From assembly GCA_037577475.1 (NCBI GenBank), contig CM075197.1, forward strand, positions 7,805,518-7,869,517: DNA of 64,000 nt, read 5' to 3'. The notes under the pieces are model-generated. The model did no database searches. It was not told where the DNA came from and saw nothing but the letters and a program-made list of their open reading frames with translations. The DNA is from Chaunax sp. Z400. Taxonomy: Eukaryota; Chordata; Actinopteri; Lophiiformes; Chaunacidae. Every line of letters begins with the position of its first letter. Position 1 is the first letter of the stretch. Positions 44,110 through 58,212 of the stretch are shown in pieces. Made by a program: the position numbers and the translations under genes.

Positions 44110-47100
44110 TTCATAGGTTTAACTTTTTATATACCTTTTGAGTAGGAAACTCTTCATTCATGATTATTTTGACAGAGCCTTAAATTTGTAATTCGTGTGA
44201 CAAATGTCCTTTAAAGATTAAGCTGCATTTCCTGTCTCCCATGTTGATACTTTATGTCTCTATCAGTATTTCTTTGCTGTTTATACCAAAAAATATAATA
44301 TGACATATTTTATATATTTAAAAAAACTACTATTTTCTCTCTGTGGCAGCCTAGTTGTGTTTAGTGGAGGGAGAGAGAGCTAATTATTGCTGGTGTTTTG
44401 TGTTAAGAACTGATTGCTCTCTTTCCCTCATATATGGGAGACTTAAATTTAATATTTAATTCCAAACATAAACTTAATATAAATATTAAGTTTAAGTTTA
44501 TTTTGTGGTTATTAAAATTAAAATCTGTTACCAAACGTCATCATCGCTGCTGTCATCACTGAGGGAACCCACAAGCTTATTTACTACGAATTAGTAAAAT
44601 CATCATTTGTACTCATTAAAAATGAGCCGGTAAAGTCTGGAAGCATGTAAACATCTAGTTCTGCTCCGTCCAAAGCTAACAAAATCCACCTTCCAGGTCG
44701 TCAGAGGCTCATTAATTAACACCTTATTGGCCAGTCATGAACAGCTGAAACAAGCTGTGAACACAGGATTTAAGGTTAATTAAGACATCAGATTGGCATC
44801 CTGGTAAGTTAAGTTAATATATTAACAGTAGTTTATAAACCCATCCAGTACACGTCATCATTTGGTTTTGCAGCAGTCCAATATTCACAGTTTTTGCTCT
44901 GTACCCCCTCCTGATGTAAGGACATGCTGCTCTACGCTCCACTGCTGTGTGTTTCTCCAAACTGTGTGTTGGCTGAGAACCAAACCAGTAGAGGTGTGGA
45001 ACAGTTATGAGCTGAGAGGAATGAATTTGATTAATGTTATCATACAAATATCTATATTACTTTATGACAGCCATGTTAGCGGTTTGCTTTCCAGTCTTGA
45101 GCTGGAAAATCAAAGACAGTCAGAGACAGAAAATTAGTTGTAATTTTGATCGTCCATTAATCATTTAGGTTATATTTAAAGCACCAATATAAAATATTTG
45201 ATAGTTTGAGCTTCTTAAATTTAATGAATTGTTGCTTCTCTTTATCATTTATGATAGTAGAGAAAAAGTCTTTGGGTTTTTGGGACTGTTGGATGAACAA
45301 AAGAAGGAATTTGTGAATGTTGCTATTGTTGCAGTTTAGGTTCTGGGAAATCATGGTCATTTTTACCACCATCTAGGAGGTTATATTTACCCCCCATGTC
45401 TGTTGGTTCTTTTGTTTGTTTATCTGTTTATCAGTAGAATAATGCTAAAAACTACTGGACAGATTTCCTCAAAACTTGGTGTAATGATGAGGAGAAAAAA
45501 AAACACGTTAAATTTTTGTGTGGATCATGATAAAGAGATGGATAGAGAATTTTTCCTATTTCCATCCTATCTATCGGAGAACACTGATAGATAGGATGTT
45601 TCTCAACAGAAGCTGGGTCAGAGTGTCATTCTACTTTCACAATTTTTTTACATTCTATAGGCAAAACAATGAATGAATTGAGTAATCATGAAATTAATCT
45701 GCAGATTAATTAATTATAATATAATTAATGTAATTATATTATTAATATAATTCATTATTAATTAATGATAGCCCTATTCCAGTCTGTGCTAAGATAAACT
45801 ATGGAAACATCTCTCATGTGCAGGAGAGGTGCCTTATTGATATGTTGGAACTTTTAAGCATTTTTATATTTTATTTCAATTTTGAAAATGTAACTTTTCC
45901 TCAGATATGTTATTAACAAGTACTGAATTCAACAGAGACAACTTTCATAGCGTGTTTCTGACCGTGTTACTTAAATGAATTGCACCCGTGGTGAGGGATC
46001 CTTTCATGTTTGTTAAATAATGTTGAAACTGATCCCTCACTGTAAAAAACACCAACAGAGAGCAGATCTATAACTATGTCCTGATGTGCTGTTGAAAGGA
46101 CTGGTGTCTGGCATAGCAGCGGACATGACAACAGAGAAAAGAGAGAGATGGCAGACTTCAGATGACAGTTACCACCTCTATAATAGGTTCAACCCCACAG
46201 TCACACGTCCACCATAAATTGTTCCCAGTGACAGAAGGGTCGAGAATAGAGGAGAGGATGGGAGGGCGTGGCGGTGTGTGGAGTTCACTGCTTCAAATCA
46301 TATTTAAAGAACTTTAACCAAGCAACGTTTCCTGTTTAAATAATGTCAGAGTGTAGAAATTTAATTAGGATTAATACACATGAGGGAGCTTTGTGTTACA
46401 GCGCTGCAGCCAAACTGATGACAGATTTTCTTATCAGTTCAACATGTGAATTAGATGTTTGGAGGTCTCCTGTAAAAAAAAAAAAGTCAAGTTTAAATAG
46501 TTGTGTGATATTTTTTGTTGTCGTTTTGACACTATTATTGTTCCTGCTCAGTGTTTCAAATTACATCATTACATGTAATTTGTCAGAGGGACTAGGACCG
46601 AGTGACAAATGAAGAGTGAGCGAGAGATGGATATAGAAACAAAGAGAAACTTTATCAGTCTTTCTGTTTTTCACCCTCACATTCTCACCTGTTGATGCTT
46701 CATCAATCTTCATTCAATCTTCACCGACCTGCCAGTGAGGTGTCAGCACACACCAACTGTGTGTCTGTGTGTGGAGCCATGCCAGGACAATGGCAGCTCA
46801 GAGCGACAATTTATAGCCAAAACCATCTCAGTGTGTGCATTGTGTGTGTCTCTGTGTGCTGGTGTGCATGTCTTTCTATCTCCAGAGTGATTAATCATAG
46901 GACAATACAGACTGTGGCCACCTGTGATTTAGTGATCATGACTCACTCAGAGAGGCCTTCAAGCATTTACTGTACATTAGATTCTCAGTGTTTCAAAAGC
47001 ACCCGATATGGTTAATATTTTTTATCCATGTTTTTAATAATGTTTTATAATGTTACCCAAAACACCTTCCTTACAGGGACGTATCCAGACTTTTTTGATG

Positions 47101-48530
47101 AGGGTGGCCCAAGTGCACGCTGATGTGAAATTACATGCACAAACACACGTCAGCGTTAATTTATTTCTCATATACATAAATGACCAACATTTCAGTTTCT
47201 CTCATTTCTGTGTATATATATTTTTTGTTTTTGCATTACATTATATTAGCTGTTGTTTTTATCCATAGTGGCATTCAATAAGTTCTATGAAGCCAAAGCA
47301 CAGTATCTGCAAAAATGAGAAAAACAGCTTTTTATGTTTTCATTTCACCTTTTCAAATATATGCATCAAAAAATAAAAGGAAACCCCAAAATGTCCAGAA
47401 ACTGTGGTGACAGAACAACGACATTAAGGTTGGAGAGAAGATATGACTCTTTCCATTGGGGCAAAAAAGTGAATTTCACAAAAACTGCAGATACCTCGTT
47501 GAGCAGACGTGCATTTAAAACATAAATAGTCCAATCATAAGACAACAGAGTAACACTTAACAAATAAAAGAAAGCTTCCATCAGAAGTCTTCATAAACAA
47601 ATTATACCTCCAAAAAGGCTACATACAAAAGAAAACAATTCAAAATAACAACACTGCTCATCAAACATTTGGTTCAAACTGCAGTCCCGCCTCTCAGTAA
47701 GCAGATAGTCACCATAGCCTATAGGATAACAGGGTGGCCAGACAGACTTCAACCAAGACACCCTTCTGGGCATGCTCAGTTCAAATAAGCAAAGCTTATT
47801 TTTATACTTTATAAAGATGACATAATTCTGTTTTTGTAATGAGGCTTTTCATTACAAATACAAGGACCTTCACTGGAGTTTAAGCTTCACACCCCAATAA
47901 CAAGAGCCCACAGCCACTGAGTGAGGCTCCTTATTAGGCCCAGGAAGCAAATGCTGCTGTTTAGCAGGTATCATTTTATCAGTGAAAATGACTAACATTT
48001 GCATATTAGCACTAAACACATAGTCCAGCTGAAGCTGATGGTAATGAAGTTATTTGGTCATAAAGCAACAAAACTGTCGGACATGTTTAGATTTAGACCT
48101 GATGATGGTGTCAGATGAAGTCGGGCAGATTTCATGACATCATCTAGAAAGCATGATTGTTTGTTCAGTTATTATTAACTCAATGTGCTCAACATCTCTG
48201 ATATTCAGATGGCAATGGATGGAAATGGAAATAATTTATTAATTTGTCTTTGATTGATTTTTGTAACTTGAGTAAAATTTGGATGGAAACCTGGCGACTG
48301 AAATATTTTACAAGATAAATCAAATATATGCTGCTGTAGTAGGGTTCATGCTCTGTGGATCATGGATACTGGTCTGACAATCCATCCAAATGTATTTTAA
48401 AATCAATTAAGGAGGTGACAAAATCAGTTAAAACATTTCAAGAGAGCATCCCTGAACAAATACTAACTTTATGTAATGCTTATTTTTAAACATCTTGATA
48501 TGTCAGCTCTCTTCTGATTGCTTTCTCTTT
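44110..48530. other. Intergenic, upstream of tnnt1
   Basis: No coding exon was supported. AT-rich inverted stretches occur near 44450-44515 and 45700-45765 (repeated ATTAAT), and a 12-bp hairpin lies at 45564-45597. The 5' untranslated exon and promoter of tnnt1 should lie here, because the ATG exon begins with an acceptor only two bases before ATG; I could not place them. Confidence 0.4.
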
Positions 48531-48539
48531 TTTGCAGCC

Positions 48540-51500
48540 ATGTCTGATGTAGAAGAGGAATACGAGTAAGTAGAGCAGCATCCCTCACTGTTTATCACTT
48601 GTTTGTTTGGTATCAATGCATCAGTATAACATATAATATCTCTCATCACTCCAGGGAGCAGGCAGAGGGTAAGTTTCAGCAAAACGTGCCAATAGTTGTT
48701 ACACAACTATCACAATCACAATAAACAACATCAGTGAAGTGTTTTATTAGACGTGAAAATACACTCCTGTCTCTGGGTCGTCTTCCTCCCAGAGCCTGAA
48801 GAGGAGCAGGAGGCCTACCCTGAGCAGGAAGAGGAGGAGACTGAAGAAGGAGGAGGTGAGGGTAAGAGGACTTCCACAACTGATTTAGTGTTGAAAATGC
48901 AACACAACCGTGTAAACAGTTAGACAGATTAAGGTTTGTGGTCATGAGAAAAATGTCTGAAGAAGCTCGAGTGGAGAAGAATTGTACCCTGCAGTAACTA
49001 CAACTTCTTCTCTATCCTGCTTTCCCATTGGCTGACCTGCTGGTTCGGCCTCTCAGAGCACCATGAGTACGAAGGTAAGGTGACGACATGCCCAGCATCA
49101 GTCACATGTTAGTGATTAATATGACCAGCCCCCAAAACCCAGTGTGACAGTAAAAACATGTCCTAAAAAAACATGACTTTAGTGTTTTCACATGACTATA
49201 TGTGTTGTATGAAAAGTTACATGTAAGATCTGGAGATGTTAAGGGAAAATATTTCTTCAAATATTGGTAGATAATGATCTACCATGATTAAATTCACCCA
49301 AAATAAAAACAATACATATTTAATCTTTAGTGTTATTTATTCATGTAGATTGTTTGGTATGTGTTTTAGAGATACCAGCTGTAGTCTGCCTTCTCTTAAA
49401 TATAATAAAACTAGATGGCTCTTAGCTTGTGATTCTCAAACCACCAAACGTTTATATTTGAACATCAATATATCTTTCCTGGAATCATGATCCGATTACT
49501 CCAGATAACCTACAGACTTTGTTTTGAGCAGTTTCATGTAGGAACTATTTTCTTTATGTATCAATGCATAGAAGGAAACATGCATCTTCATTATGGATGA
49601 CAGGCTGTACTAAGCTAAAAGACATTACAGACGCCATTAATGTTGTAAAAAATTATTAAAGTAGTAAAAAATGGAATGGTCTTAGAGGATGAGAGGCATT
49701 TCAGATGGCTAGATTGTGCTTCTTTGGCCACGTCCATTAATGTTTAACTCGACCAATGAAATTACTCTAAATCAGATTTTTTTTCTTATATCAGTGAATG
49801 TCCAATATGCACGTGTAAGATTGTCTATATGTAAATTACATAATGATTAATGTTCTGAGAATGTTCCCTAAAACTATATTTCCCGACTGTGGCTGATAAA
49901 TGTTAGTGTCAATGTGTCAACAGTGTGGCTCTCATTGCATGATGGGAAGTGATAGTTTTAAAGTAATAGTTCAACATTTTGGGAAATGTACTTTCTTGCA
50001 GAGTTAGATGAGAAGATTGATCCCAAAGGCTACAGCTAGGAGTTAATTAGCTTTCCACAAATGCTGAACAAATATTAGTTATTTTTTTAGACTTGTTTGG
50101 CAGACTTACTAGCTTTGGACGGAGCTAGGCTAACTGTGTCCAGTCTTTATGTGAGGCTAAGCTAAGGTGCTAGGCGAACCTTTATATCAGTTTGATTGGT
50201 GTCGATTTTCTCATTTGACTCTTGGCAAGAAAGCCAAGAAGCATACTTCCCAAAGTGTTCTAGCTCTTTAAGCTTGCTGACTGCAGTATCAGAAATAACT
50301 CTTCACCTTTTTCAATCATCCCACACCTCCATCCTTATTCCCCCCGCCCCAATCTATTTGTCTTTTTTTTCCCATTACATTAATTTTTGCTTCTCAAGCA
50401 TCTGGTGTGGGGATCTCCTCCTTCCTTTCATCGTTCTTTGTCTTTTGTGTGTATTTCATCTGCACTCCATTCTTTCTTTCCTACATTTCATCTTTCACCT
50501 GTTTTTTAATTCGTCCTTCATTCTATCCCCACTTCCTTTCCTTTCATCCCATCCTTTCTTCCTCGCTCCCTCACCTCCACCTTACCTTTTCTGTTCCCTT
50601 GCTCTCCTCATGTGTCCTCTTCACCCATCATTAATGACTCAACTGTTGCTTCTGCTCCATATGTTATTTTTGTTACACTCCTTCCATATTTTGTTATTTT
50701 GTCTTTATGTGTCTGGTCCATCAGATCAAGATGCTCAGGAGGAAGGTGAGAAATAGAAGACGTGTGATTCCCTAAAGGGTTAAAACTCCTTCAAAAATTC
50801 TCCTCTCCTCAAGTTAGCTTTTCAGCTAACTCAGACCTTTTGAATTAACATATTAGAATTAGATCGACTCCTTTAAATCCCACTGGACTAAACTGTTTTG
50901 ATTAAACAATACCTTATGAATAAACGTGCACCTTCCAGACTATAATCACCCTTACTGTGTAGAGAACGTGTTACATTGGCCTAATAAATGTGGTGTATTT
51001 TAACCCTGGATTGGTAAGGGAATTACTTTTTGTGATTATTATATTTTGTCTCTTCTCCTTTATCACAACTAATAAAATGTAATTAATTTTATGCTGACTT
51101 TTCTTTTCTTAGCCCCATGCTTTCTGTGCTTTCAGTCACATTAATAACGTTATTAACCAGTTTTAGATCTTCAGATCAGTCTTTTCATGCATTTGAGGGA
51201 AACATATTTATTCATTCACATGATCTTTTCTTGTTTTCATCAACAGAGGAGGAGCGTCCCAAACCCAAGTATATTCACCCAGTTTCATCTTGTTTGGTTG
51301 CATTAGTTCTTTTTCTCTCAGTCCAAAATGTTATATTCAAATACTTTCTCAAAATCCTTCAACATTTTGCTGTCTTTTTTCTCCAGACCTTTGGTGCCTC
51401 AGCTTGCCCCTCCAAAGATTCCTGAGGGGGAGAGGGTGGATTTTGATGTAAGTTGGGGGATAAAGCCAGATGGAAATCTCAGCTCAGTAAACCTGAAAAA

Positions 51501-54500
51501 CTACAATAGATTTAGATTTGCCCTTGTTTCATCTATTTCACTGTCTGTAGTTCAATAGCAAACTTGACATGAGAAAAATTTCAGGTAAAATTTTTGTCAC
51601 CTTATTTGATATTTCATTCTAATGGAGCGTTTTCACTAATATTAACATAGTTACTGAATGACAACATTGTTAATCTGTTGTTTTCGTGCCGCAGTACGAG
51701 GACATCAAATTCAATCCTATTTTCAAATGAGTAGCTTGACGTTTCAGATAAGTCTGAAATATAGTCTGGTGCTGGACATTGTTACTTTCTTTTTGTTTTT
51801 GACTCACCGTCCCCCATTCTGGTCTCGCCGCAAGTTATTCAGGGAGATGGCTCGAAATGTCAACAATGTCAACAAAATGTCCTGTTCGTGAGACAAATTC
51901 TGTTATTTGAGTGGCCGGACACAAAGTGTTCACAATAACACAATTACATATCTTTCTGCTATAAGGACAGATATGGTGTTCCACAGGGATCAATACTGGG
52001 ATCACTTTGGTCATTGTTATTTGGATACATCTTAAAAAATACAACATGAATTATCATCGCTAGACAGATGACACACAAATACATCTTCATGAAACAGCCA
52101 CAGAGGCCTCCCAGCTTATGAAACTGAACTAAGAAACTGGGAATAATTTGATCCCACTCTTACTTTTAGCCACATTTCAAGAACATCTCATATCATTTGT
52201 TCTTCAGTCCATACAAGATTGAAAGACATTTTGTTGTAGATTATTTTAGCTGTTTTCAAATCCCGGTTATGGTTATTTAATTGTTTTTATGTTTGAACAT
52301 TTTCATTCATCCTCTTCAACATCCATGTATCAATCAATGACACTCCCTTTTTCCATCAGGACATCCACAGGAAGCGTATGGAGAAGGACTTACTTGAGCT
52401 GCATACTCTGATCGACGTACACTTCGAGCAGAGGAAGAAGGATGAGGAAGAACTAATCAGCCTCAAGGAGAGAATCGTAAGTTAGATGCTAACATTTTCA
52501 AGCTGTGTCTGTGTAAAAACATGAATGGGACCCTAAACAGTGGAAACAGAAATTAAGCATTCCTGAATGTATCTTTACAGCACAAAACATATCCAGCACA
52601 TGGGAGATGTGTACGTACATAAAGTCTTGTGAAAAGATATACTGAAATACAACCAAGTGTAACAAAAGGTTACCCTTGTCCATCCATTATTATTATTTTA
52701 TTATTTTATTAAGGTTTTTTCCAGTAACAGGGGCATCCGTGTCCACATTTTCCAGTTTATATCTAAATGTTGTTTTATGTTAAATAAATTACATTAAAAT
52801 GTTTTGTGCCATCTTTGCTCTGTTGTCCCTCAGGAGGGTCGTCGGTCAGAGAGAGCTGAGATCCAGAGGGTTAGAGCAGAGAAGGAGAAGGACAGACAGA
52901 ACAGGATTGCGGTAAGACTGAGGCTTTGTTGCTGGACTGTATCTCAAGGATACACACATGTTTGATGACTTAATGTTACATAACAGTTTCTCTATTCTCT
53001 CAAACATTGTGAAACCACTGTTAATTTATATGATGTATTAGAAGCTGCTCAATACAATACAGCATAAAATCTCTCTTCCGGGTACACAGGAAGCCAATGT
53101 CTGTAAACATGCTTTTCTTGCTCTGTCATCGTTCTTTCCTTTTTCACCTCTCAGGAGGAACGTCATAGAAAAGAGGAAGAGGAGGCCAAGAAGAAGGCTG
53201 ATGATGATGCCAAGAAGAAGAAAGTTCTGTCTGGCATGGGAGCAAACTTTGGAGGCTTCCTGGCAAAGGTCAGCCAGCAGTAGAGATGATGAGGGGGAGA
53301 TGAGGAGGAGGAGGAGATTGTGATGAGGAGGTGATGATAAGGAGATGATGAGGAGAAGGTGATGATGATGAGGAGGTGATGATGAGGAGTATGGGATAAT
53401 GAGGAGATGAGGAGGAGGTGATGAGGAGGAGATAATGATGATGAGGAGGTGATGAGGAGGAGATGATGATGATGATGAAATGATGATGATGATGAGGAGA
53501 TGAGGAGGAGGAGATGATGAGATGAGGAGGAGGAGATGATGATGAGGGTTGAGATGATGATGAGGAGGTGATGATGAGGAGTTGATGATGAGGAGGTTAT
53601 GATGAGGAGGAGGTGATGATGAGGAGGAGATGATGAGGAGGTGATGATGAGGAGGTGATGATAAGGAGGTGATGACTGTGTGTGCTCTGTTCCAGGCTGA
53701 GACAAAGAGGGGAAAGCGTCTAACAGGAAAAGAGATCAAGAAGAAAACCTTGGCTGAGAGACGGCAGCCGCTAGGCATCGACAATTTAAGGGAGGACGGA
53801 CTCAAGTGAGTCTCCTGTGTTTCAAATGTTCAAACGTCTACTTCAGTCTGAAATCTCGGATCCGCTGCAGGTTTTCAATGTTGGGCCTTTTAAGTGCAGA
53901 AGTAAATACTGTTTGCAATCCACTGACAGTTTCCAAGTAGTCCCATTAAAAACAGAAAGTACTGACATCATGCTGTGGAATGCAACCTGTGCATATGGTT
54001 GATTATGACACCTTTTAAATCTTATTGAAGAATATTTTCCCTGGTAAGATATCTTAATACTTTTAATACCTGATTACATATATAGTATTTGTACAATTAC
54101 ATATTTCAATAATTAAAAATAATATTTAAGAGAACATTTTCTCCCACACATTGAGGATGGGTTAGTTACACAAGTAGGTGGGTGTGGCCTGTTAAGACCA
54201 TCTGCAACGCCACGCTGACCCATTGGTGGTGTTGGGTGGGGGTGATAGGAGATTAGGAGATTACAGCTTTAAAATTTCAAACAAACCCACTAGCCAATCA
54301 CATGCCTGGATTACAGTCTACACGGACTGATTTAGTAGCAGATGCCTTAGGTGGAGACTCATATTTGAAAATTAAAAAACAAGTTAACAAAATAAAGGTC
54401 CAAATCATTTCTGCATGTTGTCTTTGTGTTTCCAAGGCAACGGGCCGAGGAGATGTGGAACTGGATCTACCAGCTGGAGTCGGAGAAGTTTGACTACATT

Positions 54501-54867
54501 GAGTACATGAAGCACCAGAAATATGAGGTATGACTGTGACTGGAAAATAACAGGAGTTTATCATGATGTCCAGCTGACTGACAGAAAATGAAGCAACAAT
54601 AAATAATAAATAATCAAGTGATTCTAGAATATCTTTGGGGTTGTGACTGATCTTGTTCATAATTAATTTCATGCCTCTAAAGTCTTTTTGTTTGCCTCCT
54701 GCAGATCACTGTGCTGCTCAACAGAATCCAACATGCTCAGAAATTGTGAGTAGTTGCTTTTATACGCATGATAATAAAGTGTAGTATTCATTTGTTTAAT
54801 GTCTTCCCTCCTCTCCCACAGTAAAAAGGGCCATGGCAAAGGGAAGGTGGGTGGTCGCTGGAAGTAA
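48540..54867 (+). CDS. tnnt1: Troponin T, slow skeletal type
   Basis: Fourteen coding exons join in frame: 48540-48565, 48655-48668, 48793-48861 (or -48855), 49057-49074, 50725-50745, 51247-51268, 51387-51447, 52360-52476, 52834-52911, 53155-53268, 53696-53805, 54437-54527, 54705-54745 and 54822-54867, giving 275 or 273 residues. Troponin T anchors the troponin complex to tropomyosin on the thin filament. Residues 1 to about 57 form the acidic hypervariable region (MSDVEEEYEE..., EQEEEETEEGGGEEHHEYED) built from tiny exons, as in all TNNT genes. The conserved part starts at PPKIPEGERVDFDDIHRKRM. The first tropomyosin-binding site (MEKDLLELHTLIDVHFEQRK) and the lysine/glutamate-rich middle helix follow, then KKKKVLSGMGANFGG, the TnI/TnC coiled-coil region (LREDGLKQRAEEMWNWIYQL), and the family end GGRWK. 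Ending, length and the neighbouring synaptotagmin favour tnnt1 over tnnt2 or tnnt3. All introns are GT-AG and no lesion is seen. The first exon starts two bases after an acceptor, so a 5' non-coding exon exists upstream. Confidence 0.93.
48849..48867 (+). promoter_or_regulatory. Tandem 5' splice sites in tnnt1 exon 3
   Basis: GGAGGAGGTGAGGGTAAGAG holds two good donors six bases apart (GTGAGG at 48856, GTAAGA at 48862). Both leave the same reading phase, so use of one or the other adds or removes Gly-Glu in the acidic N-terminal region. Confidence 0.7.
53283..53690 (+). repeat. (GATGAGGAG)n purine-rich repeat in tnnt1 intron 10
   Basis: About 400 bases of GATGATGAGGAGGAG-type units, purine on the + strand with T at regular places. 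It fills the whole intron between exons 10 and 11 and gives rise to a 255-codon Ser/His/Leu open frame on the minus strand, which is an artefact. Confidence 0.9.
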
Positions 54868-54869
54868 AG

Positions 54870-56780
54870 AGACGGGGAGGAATGGAGGGGTCACACGTTT
54901 CCTCTCCTCATTCCTCTCAGTCAGCGCCGTTCTGTAGGCCTTCCTGAATGTTTCTTGATAAGATGTATTGATAATTAAAATGCTGTGCACTCAGACTGGA
55001 CTTTGTCGCAATCAATTGTTTCTTAATCTCATGTGTGGATTACAACGCCATGATTGATCAATGGCTGCTTGATTCTGGTTTAGATAATATTACTTGAAGA
55101 AATCTGGAAACTCAATCAGGGTTTAAATGAAGTTGGTGACAACAGGAGGAAGATTGTCATTCAGATATTATTCCACGAGATGTTACAAACTGAAAAAACA
55201 TCTAAACTCCAACATAAAACAGCCAATCAAAAACAATACCATACAAAATTTGTGAAACGATACATTTTTGTATTAGAGGTGCATTGATTTCCAGAGAGTC
55301 TCTGCCTGGAGAAGTGTGTGCAAACAGTCCCTACATCTGATCCATGGTTTAACCCTTCAGTTCTTAATGAACAGGCATTGCTGTTATGTGTCTCTGCACC
55401 ATGAATTACCACTGGATAGTCCACATTCTGCTTTTATACTGTGCATTTGTTTTCTGAGAATTTATCCTTTAGGTGTCCATTTGTCCAACCTATGTGAGAA
55501 TATAGAATAAAACATGAGCACATATAGCCGTATAAGCTAAAGGTGGTGTCACACAGTTTCTCTGACTCTACAGTGTGTCCTTCCACTTTTAAGCCATGAC
55601 AAGCTCTTATTTCCAGCATGGATCACGGAAAACTGTCCTCAAGTCTAATTTTTCACAATGAATGTTTTGTCTAAAAAAAAATGATATCTGATATCTGTTC
55701 AGAAAAGCTGATTTATTAAAGTAAAGAACCTCCACTGAGGCAGAACAATCCTACACATCCCAGTCTAACTTGCCTGACTCATGTCCCACCCTTTGACAAA
55801 GCTTCGTGGAAATCGGTTCAGTAGTTTTTGCACTTAATGTCTGCCAAGGCAGCTCAGTATCCTGAGTCCTTGACCATGTTTTGTTGGTTGGTTGGTTGAT
55901 TAGTTGTTTTTTTGTTTTTTTGGTTGGTGGGTTGTTCCCAACATACCTAATTACCCAAAACTACTATGTTACTACTAGATACGTTCTAGTTTGACTAAGT
56001 TATTTTGTTTTCCTTGGAGTTATTTATCAAAACAAATACATGGCTGTTTTGATGCAGAAATAATGGTATCTTTACATTTCTGTTGGGTCATAAATTGAAG
56101 CAAGGATTTTGTTTTTGTTTTTTCTTTTCTTTTGCATTATTTACCAAAAGCAATATAGTTAATTAATATTTTTCCAGTGATATTTACCTTAATTTCTACT
56201 GTTTTATTTTCTAATCCTAAATGTCCAGTGGTACCACTGTTTTTAAGAGAAATAAAATTCTTCAACTTTTGATCTTTAGATTTTGAATAAGATTAAATTT
56301 ACAGATATGTGTGTTGTTTATCACCATACATTATTATAAAGTTTACAGGAAATACTTAATTTTCTTACTGCGTTGTTGCTATAAATTTTAAAAGTACTAT
56401 ATTATGTGTGCTTTTAATGAGGCTGGAGAACACAGGCTGTTTCTAATTCTTGCCTCATATGTTAGCCACACTGCATGAGGACTCCATTCATCCAGTCTCT
56501 CAGTCTCTGCATGGAGTGAGGACCCACATGTACACACACTGACATGAATCATTTAATAACATTTATCAGTGAGGCCTGTTCAAATAAAGCCTCTACATTC
56601 ATGCTCTGATTGGATTACTTGGATGAATGGCTGTAATAATGACAACATAAAGAGGTTCAGTTCTTCTATAAAGCCACTGAGTGTTTAATCTCATTCTGAA
56701 TAATATTTATCATAAATAGTTTATGGATCAAATGGATTTTTCAAGCGATTAGGCATCTTTAAACTTAATTTAACCCTGAA
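54870..56780. other. 3' flank of tnnt1
   Basis: ATTAAA at 54974-54979, about 110 bases after the stop, is the likely poly(A) signal. Further on, 55735-55830 contains a fragment of the dispersed repeat (CTTCGTGGAAATCGGTTCAG). No exons were seen. Confidence 0.5.
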
Positions 56781-56787
56781 TTTACTG

Positions 56788-56889
<102 letters not shown>

Positions 56890-58212
56890 ACATATAAATC
56901 CACCCATTCATCAAACCATCTGTTGTTGTTTGGAAACACTTTATTTGTTCAGCTATTTATTTACAATCACACAGCACGCACTGAAAGTGAAACCACAAAA
57001 CGCTGTTTTGCCACATACAACAGTCGCACACATCAATATGCACACTTACCAGAGAGTCAAAACAACATCTCATTCAAACACAAGAACAAAAGGAGCCACA
57101 AAGAGTAAAAACATGTAACTAAATACATTTCACAGGAAGAAAAAAAAATCAAGTTACGCAGTTTGGAAGAAGAGAGTTATCAGGGTAAAGAAGAGGACAA
57201 CGAGAAAAAGACAGAAAATAAATGGTAAGTTCAGCTTTGCGGCAGAAGTTTAGTGTCAAAATAGATATTTATCAAATGAAAACAAAATGTAATAACAATA
57301 CTACCTGAACAGACTATCACAGACTATCAAGTTGCATCATGGGAGGTGTAGTTTCCAGGTTTTTAGGGATTTTTAACAGGGCTCAAAGGTGCGACAGTTG
57401 TTAGAGGTTTAGAAGGTTTAATAATAAGAAATCTAAACAAATTTTTAACAAAGTCCAACTGGATGTGCAGACATGCATTTGAATGTATATAAGCCCATGA
57501 ACATATTTACTATAGATAGCGCCACAAATGTCTGATGCACAGATGCAAACATTATACAGTAAACTGTCATTATAGTTAATAAGATAGCAATGTAGTGAGT
57601 ATAGAGCTGTTTCATATATGAGACATAATACAGACTTAGTGCATTGCACCCACGTTGGATCTGTCGTCACTCTGTTAGCAGAGAATCCAGTTTGCAGTGT
57701 ACTTCATACACTTCACTGACAAACAGGTCATGCTTAAAGTGTATTACTGGGTGTACCTCAATGAAAAAGTTAGATGCACCAGTGCAACCAGTCTAATAAG
57801 TTAGTCTGGAGCCCTGTTTAATATTCCTTTTTTTTCTTTTGTGAGTCTCACAATTTTACAAAAGTACAAAACTAAATTGCCTATAAAAGTGCCCTTTTAA
57901 TATATGAATATATGAATTTTCTTTTTAATCGCCAAATATAATAATTGTTGAGTCATTTCATGAGTGAGTTGGTTTTTTCAGTGTGAAGGATGAGTGCACA
58001 AACATTTAATTTGAGACATTTGAGACACACTGAGAACACATGTAGTCATATGAGAGATTCCAAAATGAAAGAAAATGATAGTGTGATGCTGAAGCTTACT
58101 AAAGATCACTATTCAAGTTAGAGGACATTTTATAAAGCCTACAGTTGTTTGTTTTCAAATGGAATACCCCTCCCATGCAGATGACGGCCTATACATTTGT
58201 GTGTGAGTTTGT
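56890..58212. other. 3' UTR and flank of the synaptotagmin gene
   Basis: Downstream of the minus-strand synaptotagmin stop. AT-rich with no exon-like reading. TTTATT at 56940-56945 (AATAAA on the minus strand) is one of several possible poly(A) signals. Confidence 0.4.

Noticed and set aside
50196..50756. 186-codon + strand frame, Ser/Phe/Leu-rich
   Set aside because: It lies in a pyrimidine-rich tnnt1 intron and ends across the true micro-exon at 50725-50745; composition explains it.
53038..53805. 255-codon minus-strand frame rich in Ser, His, Pro and Leu
   Set aside because: It is the antisense of the GATGAGGAG repeat in a tnnt1 intron and runs through two tnnt1 exons; there is no domain.
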